From the NCBI GenBank assembly GCA_037133095.1, contig JBAXOT010000038.1, forward strand, positions 1-12,113: a DNA stretch of 12,113 nt, given 5' to 3'. Under the pieces are notes generated by a model. That model was given only the letters and a program-made list of their open reading frames with translations. It did no database searches and was not told where the DNA came from. Below, piece after piece: positions 5,083 through 12,058 of this stretch (position 1 is the first letter of the stretch; each line of letters begins with the position of its first letter). The position numbers and the translations under genes are program-made. This DNA comes from CAIMZW01 sp037133095 (lineage in GTDB: Bacteria > Actinomycetota > Actinomycetes > Nanopelagicales > Nanopelagicaceae).

Positions 5083-7071
5083 TTAGCGCACTAGGAGGTT
5101 GAAGTATTCACTCGCGCTTTGGGCAAATTTATTGTCTCCTAAAATAGTTAATCGGATCCGGTGAAAACCAACTTGGCTTTGATTAATTGTGACCGTAAAG
5201 CGGCCGTCGATATCAGAAGTAATCGGAAGGTATGGAGTCAGCGAATTAGAATCCTCGACGTTGATGGTCAGTCCAGCCTCTTTTGGCTGAACCTGTCCCG
5301 AAATCAAATAAGTCACGCCGTGTTCAACTGAGCCCGGAAGTGACCAAGAAAGAATTCGACCAACTTGAATATCTTTACTGGGCGTCGTTTCTGCTAGGCG
5401 CTCCCATGAACCTTCGGAAATCATGCGGAAGGAACTCTGCTGGCCGATAATAATTTGTGCGCCAAACGTTCCATCGTTGCTGGTAACGCCATTCGCAACA
5501 GATCGCCAATCTCCCAAAGAATTCTTCATTTCCAGCCGAACGGGAAGACCTGGGATAGGCCGAGTATCCGGCAGAGTAAAAGTGCCAAGAATGGAAACGG
5601 TTGATCCAATGAGGGCAAGCGAAGTATCACTCGTGACGCTGCCCACCACCGTATCTGGGGAAATCGATGCCGCGAAAGCCCGAAGCGTCGTCAGGGCGGC
5701 GGGATCTTCCATGCCAATCGTCCATGCTGCTAAACCACCAAGTCGATACTTGGCGACCAAATTCGCGCGTGCAACATATCCTTGCGGATCTTGGTACCAG
5801 GCAGTTCGAGTCGCGGTACACGAGGTCGCCAGCCCACCACTGGTCAGCCCGCTGTACACCTTCTTATAAACAAAATTGCTCTCGGCATAAGTCGGATTAA
5901 AAATCGGGGTTACGCCATAACTGCTGGCAAGGTTAAAGGCATCTTGCATAATGAAAGTTGCAGCCTTGGCCCCAACTTTTATAACAGAGGCGTAGACCAC
6001 GGGACAGGTGCCATCTACTCGGGTCACCCAATCTCGACCATAGCCCGCGACGCCAACAAATACTTTAGAAGCTGCGACCACGGAGACCGCGTATTGCACT
6101 GCGCCCTCGGCCCATGAGATCGGACCAATAGGACCGGGGCTGCTCGTGGAATAGTCATAGGTCATGATTCGCAATCGATCGATAAAAGTTCCGATCTGAG
6201 ACCAGGCATACACGTAATACCCTTTTTTCCCCGTTGCAGGGTCAAAGAGCACAGGTGTCGTTACCGATAGCAACTTGTTATTGGAGTGCAAAGCCATTGA
6301 TAAATCCTGAATGAATTGCACCCAGTTCGGTTGCGTAACTGCCCACGTTGAGGTGCCATCGACAAAGGCAAAATTTTCAAAATCAAGATCTATTCCGTCA
6401 AACCCATTTGTCATCACCAAAGTAAGAATCGTGGAGACGAGCGTGGCTCGAGTTTTAGAATTTGCAATGAGCGTTGCCAAAACACCTTTTCCAGTGCCAT
6501 CAGTAATTGTGGGCAGAATCTGAATTTTTAGACTTTGCAAAGTTTGGATGGGATAGGACATTGGAACGCTGGGATTGGCCGGGGTGTAGAGATCAGTAAT
6601 TTTTTTCTCGCTGCTTAGGGTGTACCAAAAGGGCATCACCTCTTTGATTAAATCGCAATTTGTCACGGTGTCTGGCAAGCCGGCTTTCATTCCGTAATAC
6701 GGCAACCAGCCAGAAAATATTGCCCTCGGGGGGTTGGAGGCAGTCGGAGTCGGAGAGGCGCTTGCGCCAGCGCAGGGTCCAGGGGACAGCGCCGGCAAGG
6801 TGGGCAAGGTGGGCAGGGTGGGTAGAGCAGAGGGCGTTACCGAGGAAGAGGGGCTCGGACCAGATGGCACCGGGCTGGCGATGATCGGCGGCGTGGGCGA
6901 GGGCGTTCCTGATGGCAAAACAGCATCTGTCGCAGTCGGGGTAGGAGTTAGTGAAGGAGTTGGTGAAGGAGTTGGTGAAGCGGCCGACCCGCTTGGCAAA
7001 GAAGTGGTCAGGCAGAGAGCGGAAAGGGCGAGCGCCACCGAGATTCGCCGAAGCAAAAAGTGAGGGCTCAT
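5083..7071 (-). CDS. Secreted GH18 glycosidase with Pro/Ser/Thr-rich linker
   Basis: This 662-residue protein begins with a signal peptide (LLRR, then the hydrophobic stretch ISVALALSALCLTTSL, probable cleavage near A30/A31). A low-complexity Pro/Ser/Thr linker with PTPS and LPT repeats spans about 32-113. A glycoside hydrolase 18 barrel covers about 117-468. The catalytic DxxDxDxE is complete as DGIDLDFE (225-232), with E232 as the proton donor. RIMTYDYSTSSPGPIGPISW (301-320) and GLAAWTIGMED (446-456) resemble the YaaH/SleL-type group, which cleaves N-acetylglucosamine bonds in peptidoglycan. Two beta-rich, Ig-like segments seem to follow (about 477-570 and 575-662). The substrate (chitin or peptidoglycan) is not settled by sequence. 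It lies 11 bases upstream of clpS; no such gene occupies this place in mycobacteria as far as I recall. Confidence 0.88.
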   Translation of the reverse strand: MSPHFLLRRISVALALSALCLTTSLPSGSAASPTPSPTPSLTPTPTATDAVLPSGTPSPTPPIIASPVPSGPSPSSSVTPSALPTLPTLPTLPALSPGPCAGASASPTPTASNPPRAIFSGWLPYYGMKAGLPDTVTNCDLIKEVMPFWYTLSSEKKITDLYTPANPSVPMSYPIQTLQSLKIQILPTITDGTGKGVLATLIANSKTRATLVSTILTLVMTNGFDGIDLDFENFAFVDGTSTWAVTQPNWVQFIQDLSMALHSNNKLLSVTTPVLFDPATGKKGYYVYAWSQIGTFIDRLRIMTYDYSTSSPGPIGPISWAEGAVQYAVSVVAASKVFVGVAGYGRDWVTRVDGTCPVVYASVIKVGAKAATFIMQDAFNLASSYGVTPIFNPTYAESNFVYKKVYSGLTSGGLATSCTATRTAWYQDPQGYVARANLVAKYRLGGLAAWTIGMEDPAALTTLRAFAASISPDTVVGSVTSDTSLALIGSTVSILGTFTLPDTRPIPGLPVRLEMKNSLGDWRSVANGVTSNDGTFGAQIIIGQQSSFRMISEGSWERLAETTPSKDIQVGRILSWSLPGSVEHGVTYLISGQVQPKEAGLTINVEDSNSLTPYLPITSDIDGRFTVTINQSQVGFHRIRLTILGDNKFAQSASEYFNLLVR
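6794..6823. repeat. 9-bp tandem repeat in the GH18 linker
   Basis: Three near-perfect copies of GGCAAGGTG (+ strand; the third has one change) plus a partial copy encode Leu-Pro-Thr repeats at residues 83-93 of the GH18 protein. It is in frame, so copy-number change would alter linker length without breaking the gene. Confidence 0.8.
6944..6979. repeat. 12-bp tandem repeat in the GH18 linker
   Basis: Three copies of GGAGTTGGTGAA (+ strand; the first has A for G at position 7) encode Ser/Leu-Pro-Thr-Pro repeats just after the signal peptide. The unit is a multiple of 3 and can expand or contract in frame. Confidence 0.8.
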
Positions 7072-7119
7072 ATTTTTAGCCTAACCAAGCAAGATGAGAA
7101 TTGCGGATTTAGCCCCGCC

Positions 7120-7422
7120 TCATTCCTTTTTCAAACCAGCGTAAATCTCTTTACAGGTTGGGCAGATCGGAAATTTCTCGGGGTCACGATTAGGCACCCA
7201 CTTCTTTCCACAGAGCGCCCGTACCGCTTTCCCAGTGACCGCTGATTCGACAATCTTGTCTTTTCGAACGTAATGCGAGAAGCGCTCGTGATCGCCATCT
7301 TCATGCGAGAGCTCTTCCTCTTCGACCAATAGATCAGAGTATTTTTCATCAGAACCAGGGTTGCCAATACCAGGCAGGTCAATCCCCGTGCCGTCGCCAT
7401 TCTTTCGCGTAAAAATCCCCAT
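7120..7422 (-). CDS. DUF3039 family protein, putative zinc-binding
   Basis: This 100-residue protein fits the actinobacterial DUF3039 family; the recognisable core is DGDHERFSHYVRKDKI (42-57), GKAVRALCGKKWVPNRDP (64-81) and FPICPTCKEIY (84-94). C71, C87 and C90, with H50 as a likely fourth ligand, look like a small zinc site. The N-terminal 35 residues are polar and probably disordered. The molecular function of the family is unknown to me. The ATG at 7422 has no Shine-Dalgarno: the bases before it read TAATATCCTCAC. The TAATAT lies 6 bases from the ATG, as expected for a leaderless transcript. It lies 48 bases upstream of the GH18 gene on the same strand and could lead the large block, although the GH18 gene may have its own promoter. 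Confidence 0.85.
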   Translation of the reverse strand: MGIFTRKNGDGTGIDLPGIGNPGSDEKYSDLLVEEEELSHEDGDHERFSHYVRKDKIVESAVTGKAVRALCGKKWVPNRDPEKFPICPTCKEIYAGLKKE

Positions 7423-7428
7423 GTGAGG

Positions 7429-7459
7429 ATATTACTTTGCCAATTTAACCTGGGGGCAA
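7429..7459 (-). promoter_or_regulatory. Probable leaderless promoter of the DUF3039 gene
   Basis: On the minus strand TAATAT (7434-7429) is a good -10 box, and its 6-base distance to the ATG puts the transcript start at or next to the A of the start codon. TTGCCC (7459-7454) is a possible -35 box, but its spacer of 19 bases is long. The lack of a ribosome binding site supports leaderless translation. Confidence 0.42.
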
Positions 7460-7468
7460 AACTGCCCC
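7453..7468. repeat. Inverted repeat overlapping the DUF3039 -35 region
   Basis: GGGGCA (7453-7458), the spacer AAAC and TGCCCC (7463-7468) form a perfect 6-bp inverted repeat. It overlaps the candidate -35 box of the leftward promoter and lies upstream of argF. It could be an operator or a small hairpin; no T tract follows on either strand. Confidence 0.45.
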
Positions 7469-7485
7469 ATCAATGTCTAAACTTC

Positions 7486-7506
7486 ACCAATGAGATACCC
7501 ATTGGT
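7486..7506. repeat. Inverted repeat upstream of argF
   Basis: ACCAATG (7486-7492) and CATTGGT (7500-7506) are perfect 7-bp inverted arms separated by 7 bases, ending 24 bases before the argF ATG. The spacing of half-sites (14 bp centre to centre) could suit a dimeric repressor, or the arms could form an RNA hairpin in the argF leader. It does not look like an ArgR box. Confidence 0.45.
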
Positions 7507-7530
7507 TCCAAGCGAGAGTTCAGTAGCCAA

Positions 7531-8478
7531 ATGAAGGATCTGTTGCGCACCCATGACCTCTCCCGGTCCGATGTGGATCTCTTACTCGCTACTGCTGCGG
7601 AGTTCGCGCTCCACCCACTCAAGGCAAAAGAGGCCCTGGCTCATCGAACTGTGGCCATTTATATGACAAAGCCTTCCACACGAACGCGGCTCGCATCAGA
7701 GACCGCCGTTGCCCATCTTGGAGGCACACCAATCTTCATCCGCGGTGATGAACTGCAGATCGGACGTGGCGAAACGATTGCCGACACCGCGCGGGTCATC
7801 AGTGGCTTTGCATCGGCCATGATTATTCGAACTTTTGCTCAGAGTGATGTGGATGAACTCGGCAAATATGCCACCATCCCCATCATTAATGGGTTGACGG
7901 ACCTCGACCATCCCACACAATTGCTGGCGGATTGGCTCACCATTCGCGAGGTCTTTGGTTCCGATATCGCTGGCCGCAAATTCACCTATGTTGGCGATGG
8001 AAATAACATGGCGCACGCGTGGTTGGCGATGGGAGCCATCCTCGGCGCGCATGTGGTTGTCGGCACTCCAGCTGGAGCCTATGCACCAGATCCAGAGGCC
8101 GTAGCTATCGCGCAAAAGATTGCCGCAAAAACCGGCGCAACTGTCGAAGTACTCCATGATCCCGATGTCGCTGCAAAAGATGCCAGCGTGCTCTACACCG
8201 ATGTCTGGATGTCGATGGGCGATCCCGAAAGTGAGCGAAGTGAAAAGTTAAAGGCGCTAGCGCCTTTTGCGGTGACGCCGGAATTAATGGCATTGACCGC
8301 ACCAGATGGAATTTTCCTGCATTGTCTGCCAGCCCACCGCGGCGAAGAAGTAAGTGCTGAGGTCATCGACGGCCCCCGTTCCTACATTTGGCGCGAGGCT
8401 TACCATCGTCGCACGACGATTCAAGCAATTTTGTATCACCTAGTTCGAGGGGAATTGGAAGGCAACATCTTCGCTTAA
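7531..8478 (+). CDS. argF: Ornithine carbamoyltransferase
   Basis: This cytoplasmic enzyme converts ornithine and carbamoyl phosphate to citrulline in arginine synthesis. The 315-residue product has the carbamoyl-phosphate motif STRTR (49-53), DELQIGRGETIADTARV (73-89), DHPTQ (126-130), YVGDGNNMAH (153-162), DVWMSMG (224-230) and HCLPAHR (264-270). The SMG loop identifies ornithine as the substrate, as against N-acetylornithine or aspartate. The reading frame is open back to 7423, but those 36 codons show no family similarity, so I take the ATG at 7531 (MKDLLRTHDLS), although it has only a weak upstream GAGAG. No other arginine gene lies next to it, so here it appears as a single gene. A biosynthetic role is inferred; a catabolic one is not excluded by sequence alone. 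Confidence 0.94.
   Translation: MKDLLRTHDLSRSDVDLLLATAAEFALHPLKAKEALAHRTVAIYMTKPSTRTRLASETAVAHLGGTPIFIRGDELQIGRGETIADTARVISGFASAMIIRTFAQSDVDELGKYATIPIINGLTDLDHPTQLLADWLTIREVFGSDIAGRKFTYVGDGNNMAHAWLAMGAILGAHVVVGTPAGAYAPDPEAVAIAQKIAAKTGATVEVLHDPDVAAKDASVLYTDVWMSMGDPESERSEKLKALAPFAVTPELMALTAPDGIFLHCLPAHRGEEVSAEVIDGPRSYIWREAYHRRTTIQAILYHLVRGELEGNIFA
8250..8267. repeat. 18-bp perfect palindrome inside argF
   Basis: AAAGGCGCTAGCGCCTTT reads the same on both strands. As RNA it would form a 7-bp stem with a CTAG loop. It lies in the codons for Lys-Ala-Leu-Ala-Pro-Phe near residues 241-246, a variable surface part of the family. No function is evident. Confidence 0.6.
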
Positions 8479-8537
8479 ATGGCGCCTGGCGTTCCCCTAA
8501 CAAGCCAAGCAGCCTTGAGCTCTTCGGGTTAGCACTT

Positions 8538-8566
8538 ATTTACCGCCATTTCACTGTGATTTACCG
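8538..8566. repeat. Two direct repeats ATTTACCG 21 bp apart upstream of pntAA
   Basis: ATTTACCG occurs at 8538-8545 and again at 8559-8566. The start-to-start distance of 21 bp is two helical turns, so both copies face the same side of the DNA. They lie just upstream of the candidate promoter of the transhydrogenase operon and could bind an activator. The rest of the 144-base intergenic region shows no other clear element and no convincing terminator for argF. Confidence 0.4.
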
Positions 8567-8582
8567 AATACTTACGGCAAAA

Positions 8583-8611
8583 TTGGCACACATCTGCTTT
8601 TAATGTAGATA
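8583..8611 (+). promoter_or_regulatory. Candidate promoter of the pnt operon
   Basis: TTGGCA (8583-8588) and TAGATA (8606-8611) are separated by 17 bases. Transcription would begin about 8618, only a few bases before the ATG at 8623. No Shine-Dalgarno precedes that ATG, which agrees with a leaderless or very short-leader mRNA. The -10 box lacks the usual final T. Confidence 0.4.
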
Positions 8612-8622
8612 GCCTTCCGCAC

Positions 8623-9753
8623 ATGCTTATTGCCGTTGCAAAAGAGATTCGGGCTGGGGAAAAGCGTGTTGCCCTCGTTCCCGACATCATTTCAAAACTC
8701 ACACGAGCAGGACTAGATGTAGTCATTGAGTCGGGCGCAGGTCTTGCGGCTGGTTATGACGATTCTGCTTTCGTGGCCGCTGGTGCCAGCGTAAAACCTG
8801 GACCCGTCATTACTGACGCTGATGTTGTGGCTTCAGTACAGCCGCTCGCTCCCGAGCAGATGAGCACCTTGAAAAAAGGCGCCATCACCATCTCCTTCCT
8901 TTCCCCCACCACCGCCGTCGATTCGATCGAAGCAGCGGTGAGCGCTCATGTCACCGCACTCTCCCTCGAACTCGTTCCTAGAATTTCGAGAGCGCAATCG
9001 ATGGATGCTCTGACCTCTCAGGCGCTCTGTGCTGGATATCGCGCAGTTCTGATTGGCGCTGAACTTTCACCACGCTTCTTCCCACTTCTCATGACCGCTG
9101 CTGGAACAGTTACTCCAGCACAAGTTGTCGTTCTGGGCGCCGGCGTTGCTGGCTTGCAAGCAATTGCTACTGCTAAGCGATTAGGTGCAGTCGTGAGTGC
9201 CTATGACGTTCGCCCCTCATCAGCCGATGAAGTCAAGTCGATGGGTGCAAAATTCATTAATCTAGAGCTCGAAGCCCTTGAAGGCACTGGTGGTTATGCC
9301 CGTGAGATGACCGAAGAACGCGCGGCAAAGCAACGCGAACTTCTTACTCCTTATATTTCTAACGCTGATGTTCTCATCACTACGGCCGCAGTCCCTGGAC
9401 GACCAGCTCCACGCTTGGTCACCGCCGAAATGGTTGCAACAATGAAGCAAGGCGCAGTCATCGTTGACTTGGCCGCCGAAACTGGTGGCAACGTCGAAGG
9501 TTCGGTCGCTGGTGAAACCATCATCACGGCGAATGGCGTTCATCAATGGGGTGGAAAAGATGTTCCAAGCCAATTGGCCACCCACGCTTCGATGCTCTTT
9601 TCCCGCAACGTCGTCAACCTCTTGTTGCTCATGACTAAATCAGTGGATGGCAAGCCCACCGGCGATGTCATTCCAGATTTCTCCGATGAAATTATCGATG
9701 CCGCAACCGTCACCATGAATGGTGCTCGTAGAACACCGGAAGGAAAGAAGTAA
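8623..9753 (+). CDS. pntAA: NAD(P) transhydrogenase subunit alpha, part 1 (NAD-binding domain I)
   Basis: This is the soluble NAD(H)-binding domain of the proton-translocating transhydrogenase, which uses the proton gradient to reduce NADP+ with NADH. The 376 residues begin MLIAVAKEIRAGEKRVALVP, as is usual for the alanine dehydrogenase/PntA fold. They contain LVPRISRAQSMDAL (117-130), the Rossmann glycines in GAGVAGLQAI (172-181), the mobile loop GTGGYAREMTEE (221-232) and TAAVPGRPAPRL (254-265). It ends after domain I, so the membrane part is a separate gene, the three-gene arrangement seen in many bacteria. The ATG at 8623 is the first codon that fits the family and has no ribosome binding site. 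The next gene begins 2 bases after its stop. Confidence 0.95.
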   Translation: MLIAVAKEIRAGEKRVALVPDIISKLTRAGLDVVIESGAGLAAGYDDSAFVAAGASVKPGPVITDADVVASVQPLAPEQMSTLKKGAITISFLSPTTAVDSIEAAVSAHVTALSLELVPRISRAQSMDALTSQALCAGYRAVLIGAELSPRFFPLLMTAAGTVTPAQVVVLGAGVAGLQAIATAKRLGAVVSAYDVRPSSADEVKSMGAKFINLELEALEGTGGYAREMTEERAAKQRELLTPYISNADVLITTAAVPGRPAPRLVTAEMVATMKQGAVIVDLAAETGGNVEGSVAGETIITANGVHQWGGKDVPSQLATHASMLFSRNVVNLLLLMTKSVDGKPTGDVIPDFSDEIIDAATVTMNGARRTPEGKK

Positions 9754-9755
9754 CC

Positions 9756-10067
9756 ATGACAAATATGGCGGTTCTCACCATCTTCCTTCTCGCGATCTTC
9801 GTGGGATTTGAAGTGGTTTCAAAAGTTTCAACTACCTTGCACACACCTTTGATGTCTGGTGCAAATGCTATTCACGGAATCATTCTTGTTGGTGCGATTA
9901 TCGTTGCTGATAATGCGACCAGCAGCCTAGAAACCACACTTTCAATCCTCGCCGTTGTACTTGCAACGATCAATATGGTTGGTGGCTTCGTCGTTACCGA
10001 TCGAATGTTGGAGATGTTCAAAGGCAAACCAAGGACTCCCAAAGCTGATAAGGAGGCTGCCAAGTGA
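9756..10067 (+). CDS. pntAB: NAD(P) transhydrogenase subunit alpha, part 2 (membrane domain)
   Basis: This 103-residue integral membrane protein contributes the alpha-side helices of the proton channel domain II. Three hydrophobic segments are visible: about 4-22, 40-52 and 60-83. The conserved TTLHTPLMSGANAIHGI (26-42) lies between the first two. The tail after MFKGKP is short, basic and probably cytoplasmic. The ATG lies 2 bases after the pntAA stop, with AGGAAAG about 10 bases upstream as a possible ribosome binding site. Its last four bases overlap the pntB start (GTGA), so the two membrane subunits are translationally coupled. Confidence 0.93.
   Translation: MTNMAVLTIFLLAIFVGFEVVSKVSTTLHTPLMSGANAIHGIILVGAIIVADNATSSLETTLSILAVVLATINMVGGFVVTDRMLEMFKGKPRTPKADKEAAK
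10050..10056 (+). promoter_or_regulatory. Strong ribosome binding site of pntB
   Basis: AAGGAGG lies 7 bases before the GTG at 10064 and inside the 3' end of pntAB. It fixes the GTG start of pntB, and it is one of the few strong Shine-Dalgarno sequences in the window. Confidence 0.75.
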
Positions 10068-11458
10068 ACCGGAATGTGTATGACCTTTTAGGTCTGGCTT
10101 CGGCCGTCTGCTTTATTCTCGCCCTTAAAGGCCTGTCGACGCCAAAGACTGCCCGCCGTGGAAACCTCATTGGCGCCGCAGGCGCGACGCTTGCGACCAT
10201 CGTGGTCTTCTTTGCCCCTAAAGCCGCGGGAGAGAGCCATCACAACACGCTCTTGATTTTGGCAGCAATTGCATTTGGTGTTCTCGTCGGAGTTCCAGCT
10301 GCGCGCAAAATTCAGATGACACAAATGCCACAACTTGTCGCACTCTTTAATGGAGTTGGCGGCGGCGCTGCTGCGCTGGTAGCAACGGTGGAATACCTCA
10401 ATCTCAGCAAAGATGGAAAGCCAAGTACGGCCAACCTCGTTGCCACCGTCTTTACGGTCATCGTCGGTTGTACCTCGTTCTCTGGATCAGTTATCACCTT
10501 TCTGAAGTTGCAAGAGTTGATGACTACCCGCCCAGTGGTTTTCCCAGGCGGCCGTTTTGTCATCGCCGCCACTTTGGCTGGAGTTCTTGGAACTGCAGGT
10601 TGGGTTATCGGCTCTGGTGGCAATACGCCGTTGCTCGTTATGGGTGGATTAGCACTCCTCTTTGGTGTGCTCTTCGTCCTCCCTGTTGGTGGCGCAGATG
10701 TTCCGATTGTTATCTCGCTGTTGAATGCCTTTACCGGATTAACAGTTGCGGCCAGTGGTTACGTTTTGCAATCAACACTCTTGATCGTCGCTGGAACTCT
10801 CGTTGGCGCATCGGGAACAATCTTGACCCGTTTGATGGCTGCAGCAATGGGCCGCTCACTCTTTGGAACCCTCTTCGGCGCATTTACCGCAAAACCGCAA
10901 GAGGCAACGGGAACTGGCGAAGCTCGGTCCGTTAAATCAGGTTCGGCCGACGACGTTGCAATCTTGCTCAATTATGCCCAGCGCGTTGTTATTGTTCCAG
11001 GCTTTGGTTTAGCCGTGGCACAAGCCCAACACACCGTCCGTGAATTGGCTGATCTCTTGGCCGCGAAGGGCGTCGATGTTGCTTATGGCATCCACCCAGT
11101 CGCTGGTCGTATGCCTGGCCATATGAACGTACTTCTTGCTGAGGCTAATGTTCCGTACGAACAATTGGTGGAGATGGATGAAGTGAATCCCACCTTCCCG
11201 CAGACCGATGTAGTTCTCGTGGTTGGCGCTAATGACGTTGTTAACCCAGCGGCTAAAACCACACCTGGTTGCCCAATTTATGGCATGCCAATCTTGGATG
11301 TTTCTCTCGCTGGAAATGTCATCTTCTTAAAGCGTTCGATGCGTCCAGGCTTTGCTGGAATCGAAAATGAGTTGTTGTATGACCCAAAGACCACTTTGCT
11401 CTTTGGCGATGCCAAGGATTCATTAACAAAGGTAGTCAGTGCTCTAAAGGCGCTGTAA
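10064..11458 (+). CDS. pntB: NAD(P) transhydrogenase subunit beta
   Basis: PntB combines the beta-side membrane helices (domain II, about residues 5-260, eight to nine hydrophobic stretches) with the NADP(H)-binding domain III (about 300-464). Signatures include LFNGVGGGAAAL (94-105), LPVGGADVPIVISLLNAFTG (206-225), VPGFGLAVAQAQHTVREL (311-328), HPVAGRMPGHMNVLLAEA (344-361), GANDVVNP (388-395) and KRSMRPGFAGIEN (423-435). The length of 464 matches the usual size. The GTG start is supported by AAGGAGG upstream and overlaps the pntAB stop. A linker rich in Gly, Ser and Thr (about 278-295) separates membrane and NADP domains. The gene converges on the kinase gene, with 33 bases between their stops. 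Confidence 0.96.
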   Translation: MNRNVYDLLGLASAVCFILALKGLSTPKTARRGNLIGAAGATLATIVVFFAPKAAGESHHNTLLILAAIAFGVLVGVPAARKIQMTQMPQLVALFNGVGGGAAALVATVEYLNLSKDGKPSTANLVATVFTVIVGCTSFSGSVITFLKLQELMTTRPVVFPGGRFVIAATLAGVLGTAGWVIGSGGNTPLLVMGGLALLFGVLFVLPVGGADVPIVISLLNAFTGLTVAASGYVLQSTLLIVAGTLVGASGTILTRLMAAAMGRSLFGTLFGAFTAKPQEATGTGEARSVKSGSADDVAILLNYAQRVVIVPGFGLAVAQAQHTVRELADLLAAKGVDVAYGIHPVAGRMPGHMNVLLAEANVPYEQLVEMDEVNPTFPQTDVVLVVGANDVVNPAAKTTPGCPIYGMPILDVSLAGNVIFLKRSMRPGFAGIENELLYDPKTTLLFGDAKDSLTKVVSALKAL

Positions 11459-11491
11459 AGGATCTAGTAACAAGTGACTGGAGATTTTTAA

Positions 11492-12055
11492 CTAAAATTT
11501 TTTAATCCCAAGATCTTGCAAGAATTGCATGGCTGCCCGGTGGCTCGGTAAAACGAGCATCCGGGCAGTTGCATTTTCACCGAGAAATTTCGGATCTAAA
11601 TATCGTGCTCGTAATTTTGCGTGATTGCGCCATGACCAGAGCAAAACATTTTTTTCAGGGTCGAGTTTGAAAAGATTGCGAACACGCTCGCGATTGCCAT
11701 TCCATAACTGCTTTCGGGTGATTGCTCGAATAAAAGTACGGCGAATGAGGCGACGCATGATGAAAGCCCGTGGATAATCGAGAAAAATTACCGAGGTAGC
11801 TCGCCCGTCGACTAGATCAGCAACGGCGGAGTAATTTCCATCGACTACCCAATCGCTCCACTGTGTGAGTACATCAACTTGTTCCCGAAGTTGCTGGGGA
11901 TCTAATGGTGTCCAATCACTCTGGTGGTAAATCGCATCAAGTTCAATGGCAGGGATGTCGAAATGTTCGGCGATTTTTCGGGCAAAGGTCGACTTTCCAG
12001 ATCCCGAACTGCCTACGACATGAACTCTTTGCACAGCGACAAAAATATGCCCCAT
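11492..12055 (-). CDS. P-loop kinase of the FlaR/adenylate-kinase-like group
   Basis: This 187-residue protein has a Walker A loop GSSGSGKST (15-23), then ELDAIYHQSDWTPLD (38-52) and DWVVDGNYS (68-76), followed by a basic segment RRLIRRTFIRAITRKQLWNGN (101-121, Arg/Lys-rich lid). This pattern is that of small nucleoside-kinase-like proteins often annotated as topology modulation protein FlaR or adenylate kinase-like; the true substrate is unknown to me. ATG 12055 is the first start within the window. A GTG at 12034, seven codons in, would give MQRVHVVGSSGSGKST, which fits typical family N-termini better. Neither has a good ribosome binding site. The frame stays open upstream through the tandem repeat to the window edge, so the true start may be elsewhere. 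Confidence 0.82.
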   Translation of the reverse strand: MGHIFVAVQRVHVVGSSGSGKSTFARKIAEHFDIPAIELDAIYHQSDWTPLDPQQLREQVDVLTQWSDWVVDGNYSAVADLVDGRATSVIFLDYPRAFIMRRLIRRTFIRAITRKQLWNGNRERVRNLFKLDPEKNVLLWSWRNHAKLRARYLDPKFLGENATARMLVLPSHRAAMQFLQDLGIKKF

Positions 12056-12058
12056 TCT

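Noticed and set aside
5423..5869. Plus-strand open frame of 148 codons inside the GH18 gene
   Set aside because: It is antisense to a well-supported gene with an intact catalytic domain, its translation is composition-biased and matches nothing recognisable.
7423..7530. N-terminal extension of argF back to the ATG at 7423
   Set aside because: The extra 36 codons have no family similarity and cover the divergent promoter and inverted repeats; the ATG at 7531 gives a normal-length enzyme.
8479..8537. Terminator after argF
   Set aside because: Only short arms (CTAAC with GTTAG, CAAG with CTTG) can pair, and no T tract follows.
10468..10935. Plus-strand open frame of 155 codons within pntB
   Set aside because: It is a shifted frame of pntB, rich in Trp, Arg and Cys as expected for a shadow frame, with no ribosome binding site.
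11459..11491. Bidirectional terminator between pntB and the kinase gene
   Set aside because: The region is AT-rich with T runs on both strands but has no GC-rich inverted repeat to form a stem.
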